DNA from: Synechococcaceae bacterium WBB_10_009
Lineage (GTDB): Bacteria; Cyanobacteriota; Cyanobacteriia; PCC-6307; Cyanobiaceae
Direction of reading: 5' to 3'
DNA: 17,370 bases
NCBI GenBank assembly: GCA_010030955.1
Contig: RHBP01000020.1
Span: 1-17,370, forward strand
This document shows positions 1 to 5,869 of this stretch, in pieces; within the stretch, counting starts at the first letter, position 1, and each line of letters opens with the position of its first letter. A program made the position numbers and the translations under genes. The notes beneath the pieces were generated by a model. The model was not told the origin of the DNA. It made no database searches and saw nothing but the letters and a program-made list of their open reading frames with translations.

Positions 1-136
1 TTGTATTATCTGAGCGGATTTCACATCTGGATATAATGAAAGCTAAATTAGAAAAGCTAATTGAAAAAGATATAAAAGTAAGTAAAAATTGGAATCCAGA
101 GCAATTATTACCAGATTCTAAAGCATTTTTTGCAAC
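1..136. other. Low-GC segment abutting high-GC cyanobacterial DNA
   Basis: These bases are dominated by A and T, with runs such as aaaaatt and attttttt, whereas everything after about position 136 is very GC-rich with G/C at nearly every third codon position. The switch happens within roughly ten bases (positions 128-140). It falls inside a minus-strand gene of cyanobacterial character, so the segment replaces that gene's 3' end. It could be a chimeric assembly join, an amplification chimera or a genuine insertion/transfer boundary. The window starts inside it, so its full length cannot be judged. Confidence 0.85.
36..136 (+). CDS. Start of a foreign ORF, possibly acyl-ACP desaturase (fragment)
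   Basis: An ATG at 36 opens a frame of about 33 Lys/Asn/Glu-rich residues before the composition break. Past that point the frame continues only as Ala/Arg/Pro-rich noise, an antisense reading of the neighbouring gene. The fragment contains NWNPEQLLPDS. This matches from memory the W-x-P-x-x-x-L-P-D signature near the N-terminus of acyl-ACP (stearoyl-ACP type) desaturases, including forms in AT-rich Bacteroidetes. Only this short motif supports the idea and the di-iron ligands lie beyond the break. No convincing ribosome binding site precedes the ATG. The reading is tentative. Confidence 0.35.
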
Positions 137-619
137 GGCCGCGCAGCTCGCCTCGCAGCTGTACACCGCGATGGTGCCAAAGTCTGGGGCGTCGGGGTCG
201 GCCGCGACGGCCCGCCGCAGGGTTTGCTCGAGGGTCTGGCCGGTGATGTCGTCGCTGTGCCCTTCGATCGTGCCGAAGGAGGAGACGATCAACAGCGCCT
301 GCTCCAGCAGGGGGGAGCCCACCGAGGCGCTGGCGGCCTTCGTGATCGACAGGGGCAGGCGGTGGTTGAACAGGGCCACCAGGGCACGGCCCACCCGGCC
401 GTCGGTGGCCCGGTCCAATTCCGCCAGCTGGCTGTCACCGCGGAGCAGGGCCTCCGGTGAGTTGAACTCCGCCAAGCGCACCCGCATGCTGCTCTCCATC
501 AGCGGCAGCTCCACCACCACCTCCTCGAGGGCGCGGGCGGCACCGGCGGGCAGCAACAGCGCCAGGGCCGCCGCCCCCAGGCCTCGGCGCAGCAGGGGGC
601 CGAGGGCACAACGGGCCAT
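137..619 (-). CDS. Secreted DUF1400-domain protein, 3' end lost at junction
   Basis: The ATG at 619 opens with a clear Sec signal peptide: Arg residues, a Leu/Ala-rich core (GAAALALLLPAG) and an ARA cleavage site near residue 29. The mature part (about residues 30-155) resembles DUF1400, the N-terminal domain of secreted cyanobacterial proteins often followed by an alpha/beta hydrolase domain. It has a beta-rich start (EEVVVELPLMESSMRVRL), a central segment ending in NHRLPLS, and a late ADPDAPDFGTIAVYSCE stretch. After codon 161 the sequence turns AT-rich and the frame runs off the window edge without a stop, so the true C-terminus is missing. Whether a hydrolase domain followed cannot be told. 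It lies 29 bp downstream of the 141-aa gene on the same strand and is probably co-transcribed with it. The domain assignment rests on recalled family features. Confidence 0.6.
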
Positions 620-648
620 GGATGAGGGTGGCGGGAACGACCAGGACC

Positions 649-1074
649 CTAAGGGGGCCCCAGCAGCGGCAGCAGCTGGGCGGCCAGGTGCTCCGCTGGC
701 CCGCCGGGCCCGTGGGCCCGGGTCAATGGATTCAGGCCCATGGAGCGCCGTTCGGCGTGGATCTGGCGGCCGGGCACCACCCAGAACAACCAATGCTGCC
801 GTTGCAGCGGCTCCTCAAGCGCCGTCTGCGGCCGCCAGAGCCCGAACACCTGCACCGCAGCGGGGCCCTCGGGCAGGGGGAACACCACAGGTCCGGCACT
901 GGCCAGATCGGCAGGCGCCATGGCGGTGCTCACGGCCAAACCGTCCGGCGCAGGCTCACGGCTGGGGTCACGGCCCAGGGCCGTGAGCACGATCCAGAGG
1001 CCGCTGGCCTGGCGCAGCCGTTCGTCCCGCAGGTCGCCGCAGTGCCAGCGCAACAGCCGCTCCCATTCGTTCAT
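649..1074 (-). CDS. Conserved hypothetical protein (141 aa)
   Basis: The ORF runs from ATG at 1074 to TAG at 649 and has normal high-GC codon use. I do not recognise a domain. The product is soluble, with no signal peptide or membrane segment. Its N-terminus is rich in Trp, Arg and Leu (MNEWERLLRWHCGDLRDERL), and the middle has short hydrophobic strands around WIVLTALG and AVQVFGLWRP, then QHWLFWVVPGRQI. The strand pattern suggests a small alpha/beta fold. It sits between the TauE-like permease gene (45 bp upstream) and the secreted DUF1400 gene (29 bp downstream) on the same strand, probably in one operon. The competing plus-strand ORFs here encode Gln/His/Arg-rich low-complexity peptides typical of antisense shadows. 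Confidence 0.6.
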   Translation of the reverse strand: MNEWERLLRWHCGDLRDERLRQASGLWIVLTALGRDPSREPAPDGLAVSTAMAPADLASAGPVVFPLPEGPAAVQVFGLWRPQTALEEPLQRQHWLFWVVPGRQIHAERRSMGLNPLTRAHGPGGPAEHLAAQLLPLLGPP

Positions 1075-1119
1075 GGATCCACAGCCAACGGGGTGAGTCG
1101 GGTGACAGGCATCGGCGGC

Positions 1120-1896
1120 TCAGAGGGATTTGAGCAACAACGACAGCCCCATCAGCAAACACAACAGCTCGAAGCAGCGTTTCACCAGGGCCGTGCCCTT
1201 GGCCAGCGCCAGATGGGCCCCCAGGTAGCCGCCCACGGTGGAGCCCAGCAACAGCATCGGCAACCAGCGCCAGGCGATCTGGCCACTCCAGCCCAGGGTG
1301 AGGGCTCCAGTGCCATTCCAGAACAGGCCCACCAAGGTGAGGGTATGGGCCACGGCCCGGCTGTAATCGAGGCCATACCAACGCACCAGCCAGAGGGTCA
1401 CAAACAGTCCGGTGCCGGAGGTGAGCGAACCGTTGAGCACCCCGATGGCAAACAGCACCAGCGCCCCGACGGCGTGCTGCTGCGGGCTGAGATGGCGGGG
1501 GCTTGCCGAGGCCCCCAGCTGCGGCCGGGCCATGGAGTAGCAGCCCAGGGCGATGGTGAGCAGCCCCAGCAACAGCACCGACAGGCGTGGCGGCAGCTGC
1601 AGCACCCAGCGGGCCCCGAGCCACACCCCCGGCAATCCACCCAGCAGGATCACCGCGGATAGCCGTGGCTGGAGGCTCTCCCCCTGCAGGTGACGCACGG
1701 TGGCCCCCACCCCCAGGGCCACGCTGGCCAGCTTGTGGGTGGCAAGGGCCAGGGGAAAGGGGAGCCCCAGGAGAATCAGGGCCGGCAGCTGCACCAACCC
1801 GGCACCGCCCCCCGCGAGGGCGGACAGCAGGTTGGCCAGCAGGGACACGCCAAACAGCCCCAGCTGGAGGGCCAGATCAAGGCCGTGGGCGGCCAT
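1120..1896 (-). CDS. TauE/SafE-family membrane permease (anion exporter-like)
   Basis: This 258-aa integral membrane protein looks like a member of TauE/SafE/YfcA (PF01925), proposed to move sulfite, sulfonates or other organic anions across the inner membrane. It shows the two-repeat layout of the family. The first half begins with a hydrophobic helix followed by the Gly-rich ALAGGGAGLVQLPAL motif, then THKLASVALG. The second half has the matching GVLNGSLTSGTGLFVTLWLV, then AHTLTLVGLFWNG. About seven to eight membrane helices are visible and the C-terminus is hydrophobic (LLCLLMGLSLLLKSL). Length is usual for the family. The substrate cannot be inferred: no sulfur-metabolism gene lies beside it. 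The ATG at 1896 is 30 bp downstream of the 66-aa membrane protein gene. Confidence 0.82.
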   Translation of the reverse strand: MAAHGLDLALQLGLFGVSLLANLLSALAGGGAGLVQLPALILLGLPFPLALATHKLASVALGVGATVRHLQGESLQPRLSAVILLGGLPGVWLGARWVLQLPPRLSVLLLGLLTIALGCYSMARPQLGASASPRHLSPQQHAVGALVLFAIGVLNGSLTSGTGLFVTLWLVRWYGLDYSRAVAHTLTLVGLFWNGTGALTLGWSGQIAWRWLPMLLLGSTVGGYLGAHLALAKGTALVKRCFELLCLLMGLSLLLKSL

Positions 1897-1926
1897 GGGC
1901 AGTTACCCGAGCGCGATGCGGGGCAC

Positions 1927-2127
1927 TCACTCGTACATCCAGTCGTAGGCCTCCGGAACCAGGGGTTCAGGGGCTGCGCCAACGGCATCCTGCGCCACGG
2001 TGCGCTGCCAGCGCCAGGCCCGCAGGGCCATCGCCGATTCGATCAGACCCACCACCGCCAACAGCAGCAGGCCCCCGAGGGCCACCAGCAGCTGTGGGTG
2101 GGCCACCACGGCAAACGCCTGATCCAT
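1927..2127 (-). CDS. Small single-span membrane protein (66 aa)
   Basis: The ORF runs from ATG at 2127 to TGA at 1927. It has one strong transmembrane helix at about residues 11-33 (LLVALGGLLLLAVVGLIESAMAL), then a basic/Trp segment (RAWRWQRT) and an acidic, aromatic tail ending YDWMYE. By the positive-inside rule the C-terminal part is probably cytoplasmic. No family is recognised. It is the first gene of the minus-strand run leading into the TauE-like permease, 30 bp away, so it may be a small partner of that transporter. That is an inference from position only. Its start faces a divergent intergenic region of about 140 bp. Confidence 0.5.
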   Translation of the reverse strand: MDQAFAVVAHPQLLVALGGLLLLAVVGLIESAMALRAWRWQRTVAQDAVGAAPEPLVPEAYDWMYE

Positions 2128-2264
2128 GGGGCGAACGTGCGATGCAGTCCCGCTGTAGCCACAGCGGTGGGCCCAGGCAACGAATCACGAAGCCAGCCCC
2201 CGAGGGCAGGACCCACGGGACCCAACCGGCTTAAGGTTTTCTATAGGTTCCCGTGTGCGGCCGC
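2128..2264. promoter_or_regulatory. Divergent intergenic region, likely promoters both ways
   Basis: This ~137-bp gap separates the minus-strand 66-aa/TauE operon from the plus-strand 52-aa gene, so promoters in both directions are expected. A TATAGGTT-like stretch at 2242-2249 sits close to the plus-strand start. An imperfect inverted repeat, ACGGGACCC near 2214-2222 against GGTTCCCGT at 2246-2254, flanks the AT-richer ttaaggttttctata. No box is strong enough to assign to a regulator. Confidence 0.3.
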
Positions 2265-2423
2265 TTGAACGACAACAACCCCGTGCTGCAATCGATGCGG
2301 GATGCGCTGCAGGAGCTGCAACAGCTCTACCGCTGCGAACCGTCGGACTTCAACCGCTACCAGCTGGTGCGCCAGGAACAGCGCATCGCCCAATGGGTCC
2401 CCACCGAGCTGCTGGGCGTCTGA
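2265..2423 (+). CDS. Small conserved-type protein (52 aa, TTG or GTG start)
   Basis: The frame beginning at TTG 2265 gives a compact, charged, helical protein ending at TGA 2421-2423. It includes QSMRDALQELQQLYRCEP and then FNRYQLVRQEQRIAQWVP. Codon use matches neighbouring genes, and the predicted helix is amphipathic with one Cys. An in-frame GTG at 2253 lies 5 bases after AGG and is an alternative start adding four residues. No ATG is available at the N-terminus, so ATG-only gene callers would miss it. I do not recognise a domain, and no membrane segment or signal peptide is present. It lies 46 bp upstream of the PPC-glutaredoxin gene on the same strand and may be co-transcribed with it. 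Confidence 0.55.
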   Translation: MNDNNPVLQSMRDALQELQQLYRCEPSDFNRYQLVRQEQRIAQWVPTELLGV

Positions 2424-2469
2424 GCGGCCGGACCTGCCCTTAGCGTGACCCCTCTCAACCGTTGATGTG

Positions 2470-3048
2470 ATGCGAGCGCTGCCGTTGCACCTGGAGGCAG
2501 GTGCCGACATCCGCCGCTCCCTGGAGGCCCTGGCGCAGCAGCAGCAGGCCGAAGGCTTCGTGCTCAGCGTGGTGGGCAATCTGCGCCGGGCCTGCTTCGC
2601 CTGCCCCGGCCGCAACGAGCCCACCGTGCTGGAGGGGGAGCTCGAAATCATCACCCTGCAGGGCACCATCGGCCCCGGCGGCGTGCACCTGCACCTGAGC
2701 TTCTCCGACACCGACTGCCAGGTGTGGGGCGGGCACCTGGAACACGGCAGCCAGATCCACAGGGGGGCCGACCTGCTGGTGGGGTTCCTGGCCCCCTCCG
2801 CGGACCACACAGCAGCCGAACCAGCTGGTGTCAGCGAGCCACGGGTGCAGATCACCGTGGCTGAGGGCTGCCCCTGGTCGGCCCGGGCCCTGCGCATGTT
2901 GCGCAGCCTGGGGATACCGCACCACACCGTGGTCAGCACGGCCGGGCCGGTGCCCCAGATCAGCATCGACGGCACCAGCATCGGCGGCTATGACGCCCTG
3001 GCGGACCTCCACGGCCGTGGCGGGCTCGAAGCCCTGCGCCAGCCTTGA
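2470..3048 (+). CDS. PPC/DUF296 domain - glutaredoxin fusion protein
   Basis: The 192-aa product joins two recognisable modules. Residues ~1-108 match the PPC (plant and prokaryote conserved, DUF296, PF03479) domain. Key signs are LSVVGNLRRA (32-41), GTIGPGGVHLHLSFSD (65-80) and VWGGHL (85-90), with the conserved histidines H73, H75 and H89. After a ~16-residue linker, residues ~125-192 look like a glutaredoxin. They carry a CPWS active site at 134-137, VPQISIDG at 161-168 and IGGYDAL at 171-177, closely echoing the glutathione-binding TVPQ..I.G..IGG.D motif. The second active-site Cys is Ser, so any activity would be monothiol. The segment between the active-site helix and VPQ is much shorter than in ordinary glutaredoxins. 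An upstream GTG at 2467 is the alternative start. No Shine-Dalgarno is obvious. The TGA overlaps the next start. Confidence 0.78.
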   Translation: MRALPLHLEAGADIRRSLEALAQQQQAEGFVLSVVGNLRRACFACPGRNEPTVLEGELEIITLQGTIGPGGVHLHLSFSDTDCQVWGGHLEHGSQIHRGADLLVGFLAPSADHTAAEPAGVSEPRVQITVAEGCPWSARALRMLRSLGIPHHTVVSTAGPVPQISIDGTSIGGYDALADLHGRGGLEALRQP

Positions 3049-3614
3049 ATCAAGACCCCACCCGCCGCTGGCGGCTGGAGACGCTCGAGGGCTGCCAACT
3101 GGCCATCGGTGCCTATCCGCTGTTTCGCTACGACGCCCGCGGCGGCGGTGGCACGGCGGTCGCCGCCACCGGCAAGGCGCCCCCCACGGGCGACACCGGG
3201 GTGGTTCCCTTGGCCTTCGCCCCCGAGCAACTGCGCATCCCCGCCCTGAGCGGCCGCACCACCACGGTGCTGGGGCTGCCCCTGCCCCCCGGCCTGTCGA
3301 TCACGGTGGTGCCGATGCGGCTGGAGGGGGAGGTGGACCCCGACGGCGGGTCGGTGGCCCTGGCGTTTGAGGCGGCCTTCCGCTTCCGCCTGCGGCTGGG
3401 GGGTGTCACCCTGCTGGCACCACCCGACCTGCAGATCCGCACGTGCCTGCGCAGCGGCAGCCCGCTCAGCCCAACGGGCGCCACCACCCTGTTGGGGGTG
3501 GCCACGGTGCCCCCCTGCGGCGCCCCCTGGCTCGACCGCTTCTTGGGCTTGCCGAACCAGGCGCTGGCGGTGTTGCAGTGCCGGCTCAGCCCCGAACCAA
3601 ACGGCATCCTGTGA
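3045..3614 (+). CDS. Conserved hypothetical protein (189 aa), TTG start
   Basis: The gene starts at TTG 3045, overlapping the stop of the PPC-glutaredoxin gene by 4 bp (TTGA), and ends in TGA that overlaps the next GTG start. The product is soluble and beta-rich with alternating hydrophobic strands (TVLGLPLPPGLSITVVPMRLEGEV, then VALAFEAAFRFRLRLGGVTLLAPP). An N-terminal RRWRLETLEGCQLAIGAYPLFRYDA leads into a Gly/Ala-rich loop. There is no signal peptide or membrane helix. The strand pattern loosely recalls beta-barrel lipid-binding cyanobacterial proteins of the DUF1997 sort, but diagnostic residues are not evident and I do not assign it. Coupling on both sides suggests it is made in step with the fusion protein and the peptidase. 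Confidence 0.65.
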   Translation: MNQDPTRRWRLETLEGCQLAIGAYPLFRYDARGGGGTAVAATGKAPPTGDTGVVPLAFAPEQLRIPALSGRTTTVLGLPLPPGLSITVVPMRLEGEVDPDGGSVALAFEAAFRFRLRLGGVTLLAPPDLQIRTCLRSGSPLSPTGATTLLGVATVPPCGAPWLDRFLGLPNQALAVLQCRLSPEPNGIL

Positions 3615-4729
3615 AGCGCCTGTTGACCACCCTGGCGCTGGCCCTGATGGCCACGCCCCTGCAGGCGCAACCCTGGGCCCCCGGCCAGGAGCCGCCGCCG
3701 CCGCCCCCCAAGCCCGCCGATCCAGCCCAGGCCAGGGCCCTGGAAACCCTGCGCACCAACCCGGAGGGCTCGCCAGCGGAGCAGCGCAAGCGCTACCTGC
3801 GCGCCGCCCACGCGCTGCTGCATCGCTACTGGGGCAGCCGGGAGCAGCCCAGCCTGCTGTTTGCCGGCGACCAGGCCAAGGGCTGCGGGGTGAACCGGGT
3901 GGAGCACCCGATGGCCTTCTACTGCCCGCCCAGCAAGGAGATCGCCATGGCCCTCAACCTGCGCCGCAGCGTGGCGGCGGCCCGCGGCAAAACCGACGCT
4001 GAGCTGCTGCTGCTCGACCTCACGGTGCTGGCCCACGAATGGGGGCACCACATCAATGTTGAACAGGGGCGGGGCCCCTACACCGGTGGCCTGGGGATCA
4101 CGGTGAAGCAGGAGGAGCTGGCGGCGGATTGGCGCACCGGCGTGTTCCTGGGTTGGTTGCTCAGCAGTGGTGCCCTCTCGGTGGAGGCCTTCTCCCAGAC
4201 CGCCAACCTGATGTTTGAAATGGGCGACTACGAACGGATTTCGTTCCAGCACCACGGCTACCCCAAGGACCGCTTTGAGGCCCTCACCCGCGGCCTGGGG
4301 AGCCAGTTGAAACCCGGCCAGAGGCTGGGGGAGTGGACGGTGGACAGCCAGGAAGCCTTCAGCCGGCCCCTGCCCCCCGACCCCCAGGACCAGGGGCTGG
4401 GGCGCCGCCGCTATGCGGTGCAGCGCTTTGAGATCGACCGCAGCCAGCAGATCGCCACCAACGTGTTGGGGGGCCTGCTGGGGGCGGCCAGTTGCGTGTG
4501 GGGCAACCAGCAGCAGTGCCTGGGCATGGCCATGGAGCAGGGCAAGGGGCGTGCCCATGGCCGCTACACCCAGCGGGAGCTGACCCTGTTCTGCGGCAGC
4601 GGACGCTTCGACGTCAGTGAGGACGACTTCGGCCCGCAACCGCTGCAGCGCGATGGCAAAGGCCAGGCGTCGGTGCTGGCCAGCCGCGACTGCCCGGCGC
4701 CGGCCAGCCCGCTCAGGCCGCCGAGCTGA
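3611..4729 (+). CDS. Secreted neutral zinc metallopeptidase (YpfJ-like, PF04228)
   Basis: GTG 3611 overlaps the previous stop (GTGA) and opens a 372-aa protein with a signal peptide (KRLLTTLALALMATPLQA, cleavage near residue 19) and a Pro-rich spacer (about 26-38). The catalytic signature HEWGHH is at 142-147. The third zinc ligand is probably E169 in EELAAD, matching the HExxH...ExxAD arrangement of the YpfJ/neutral zinc metallopeptidase family. MAFYCPPSKEIAM (about 101-113) is also typical, and several C-terminal cysteines (SCVWGN, QQQC, FCGSG) may form disulfides outside the cytoplasm. A longer frame back to 3443 exists but would delete the signal peptide logic and overlap the previous gene deeply, so 3611 is preferred. 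The end overlaps the convergent glutathione S-transferase gene by 17 bp. The substrate is unknown. Confidence 0.85.
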   Translation: MKRLLTTLALALMATPLQAQPWAPGQEPPPPPPKPADPAQARALETLRTNPEGSPAEQRKRYLRAAHALLHRYWGSREQPSLLFAGDQAKGCGVNRVEHPMAFYCPPSKEIAMALNLRRSVAAARGKTDAELLLLDLTVLAHEWGHHINVEQGRGPYTGGLGITVKQEELAADWRTGVFLGWLLSSGALSVEAFSQTANLMFEMGDYERISFQHHGYPKDRFEALTRGLGSQLKPGQRLGEWTVDSQEAFSRPLPPDPQDQGLGRRRYAVQRFEIDRSQQIATNVLGGLLGAASCVWGNQQQCLGMAMEQGKGRAHGRYTQRELTLFCGSGRFDVSEDDFGPQPLQRDGKGQASVLASRDCPAPASPLRPPS

Positions 4730-5531
4730 GGATGGGCGTGCGGCGGGCCTCCAGCAGCGCCTCCAGGAAGCGGCGGCGCTGGAAACGGGTCCACAGATCA
4801 GCCGCGGTGAACGCCGGGCGCCCCTGGTAGCGCTGCCACCACCCCTGCAGATCCGGGCGATCCAGCAGCGGCAGTTCCGCCGCCATGGTGAGGCGTGCCA
4901 GCAACACCGCCAGCACCACATCGGCGCTGCTGAGCCGGGATCCGAACAGCCAGGCGCCATCCGCCACCGGCGGCAGGCCCTGCAGGTAGGCCCGCACCTG
5001 CGCCCGCATGGCGGCCAGGGTCTCGGGTGCCGGGGTGGCGGTGAGCGTCTGCAGCCGCTCGCGGTCCTGTTGGGCCTTGGCCAGCAGCGCAGCCGGATCC
5101 ACGGCGGTGTGGGCGGCCCGTTGCTCGAGCTGGCGGCTCAGACCGGAAAGCAGCCTCGCCACCAGCGGTCTGAGCCAGGGTCGGGCGGTGAGCAGCTTGC
5201 TGAAGGTGAGCGTCTCGATCGAAATGGCGTAGTGGCCCTGCACCGCATCGCCGATGGCCGGCGCCAGGGTCGGGTCGGCATCGGCCCAGGCCGCACCGGC
5301 CCGGGCGGCAGCGAAGGCCAGGATCTCGGAGCTGTCGGTGAGCAGCAGATCGGGCCCCCGCAGGGTGGGCACGGTCATGTGGGGGTTCAGGGCCCGGTAG
5401 GCGTCGCTGAGTTGCTGCTTGGCCAGATGGATATCCAACAGCCGGGAGGTGGTGGCGATGCCGGCCTCCGCCAGGGCCAGCCGCGCCACCATCGAGTAGT
5501 ACGACGGGGCCGCATGGAACAGCTCAAGCAC
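4713..5531 (-). CDS. Glutathione S-transferase family protein
   Basis: The 272-aa product has a thioredoxin-fold N-terminal GST domain (about residues 1-80). It begins VLELFHAAPSYYSMVARLALAEAGI and contains the conserved MTVPTL cis-proline loop and LLTDSSEILAF, whose Asp-Ser pair contacts glutathione. The all-alpha C-terminal domain follows to about residue 250, with GSRLSSADVVLAVLLARL resembling the N-capping box region. The start is the GTG at 5529-5531, which has GAGG five bases upstream. A longer frame to 5684 gives Trp/Ser-rich non-homologous sequence. That GAGG overlaps the stop of the upstream 52-aa gene, so the two are probably translated in tandem. The 3' end overlaps the convergent peptidase gene by 17 bp. 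The role is likely detoxification or thiol chemistry; the substrate is unknown. Confidence 0.82.
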   Translation of the reverse strand: MLELFHAAPSYYSMVARLALAEAGIATTSRLLDIHLAKQQLSDAYRALNPHMTVPTLRGPDLLLTDSSEILAFAAARAGAAWADADPTLAPAIGDAVQGHYAISIETLTFSKLLTARPWLRPLVARLLSGLSRQLEQRAAHTAVDPAALLAKAQQDRERLQTLTATPAPETLAAMRAQVRAYLQGLPPVADGAWLFGSRLSSADVVLAVLLARLTMAAELPLLDRPDLQGWWQRYQGRPAFTAADLWTRFQRRRFLEALLEARRTPILSSAA

Positions 5532-5538
5532 GGCGACC

Positions 5539-5697
5539 TCAGAACAGGTGGTAGGTGAGCTCCAGCTGCAGGCGGCTGGCCAGGGCTGGATCGATGGCCT
5601 GGAACTGGGCCAGGGCCAGGCGCCGTTGCCGGGGCTGCAGCTGGCGCAGGTCCGCCAGGGCCAACTCCAGGCATCGACGATCAAGCTCCTGGTTCAC
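5539..5697 (-). CDS. Small helical protein (52 aa) upstream of GST
   Basis: The frame from GTG 5697 to TGA 5539 encodes NQELDRRCLELALADLRQLQ followed by a continuing Arg/Gln/Leu-rich amphipathic helix (QRRLALAQFQAIDP) and a tail ending LTYHLF. An in-frame stop a few codons upstream of the GTG fixes that start as the only common one. The stop lies 7 bp before the GST start, and the TGAGG at that point doubles as stop and ribosome binding site. No domain, signal or membrane helix is seen. The predicted structure is a helical hairpin or short coiled coil. Codon use and the tight spacing to GST make it more likely real than a shadow. It is short and lacks ATG, so standard calls would miss it. Confidence 0.55.
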   Translation of the reverse strand: MNQELDRRCLELALADLRQLQPRQRRLALAQFQAIDPALASRLQLELTYHLF

Positions 5698-5812
5698 CCG
5701 CAGTCCGCAGCGAGCGGATCACATCGCCTGCCGGTGCCCCCCGCCAGTGGGCTGGGCCAGATCCGCAGCTTGCCCCCTGGGCCTTGCGCCTGATTTGCTA
5801 CGAGCTGTGTCC

Positions 5813-5834
5813 CCCCCTGCCGTTGGCGAGGGGG
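5813..5834 (+). promoter_or_regulatory. GC hairpin in the pyrF-pyrE leader
   Basis: CCCCC at 5813-5817 pairs with GGGGG at 5830-5834, T5818 pairs with A5829, and GCC 5819-5821 pairs with GGC 5825-5827 around a GTT loop, with G5828 bulged. The stem ends 35 bp before the pyrF-pyrE ATG and is followed directly by a minimal ATG-GCT-TAG. No U-tract follows, so it is not a standard terminator for this operon. It may be a leader structure or chance in GC-rich DNA. The rest of 5698-5869 is the divergent promoter region between this gene and the GST pair. Confidence 0.3.
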
Positions 5835-5869
5835 ATGGCTTAGCAACGCAACACGCCATCCAGGGGGCG

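Noticed and set aside
10..30. Resemblance of TGAGCGGAT...TTCACA to the lac operator region
   Set aside because: The match needs a six-base gap and breaks down on both sides; no other vector-like sequence is seen, so it is probably coincidence.
622..1662. 346-aa Gln/His-rich plus-strand frame that might look like a repeat protein
   Set aside because: It runs antisense across the 141-aa gene and most of the TauE-like permease gene, and its Gln/His richness simply mirrors Leu/Trp/Ala codons.
3128..4960. 610-aa open frame on the minus strand opposite the metallopeptidase
   Set aside because: It overlaps the HEWGH peptidase with its signal peptide and reads through the GST gene in a wrong frame; the product has no recognisable domain.
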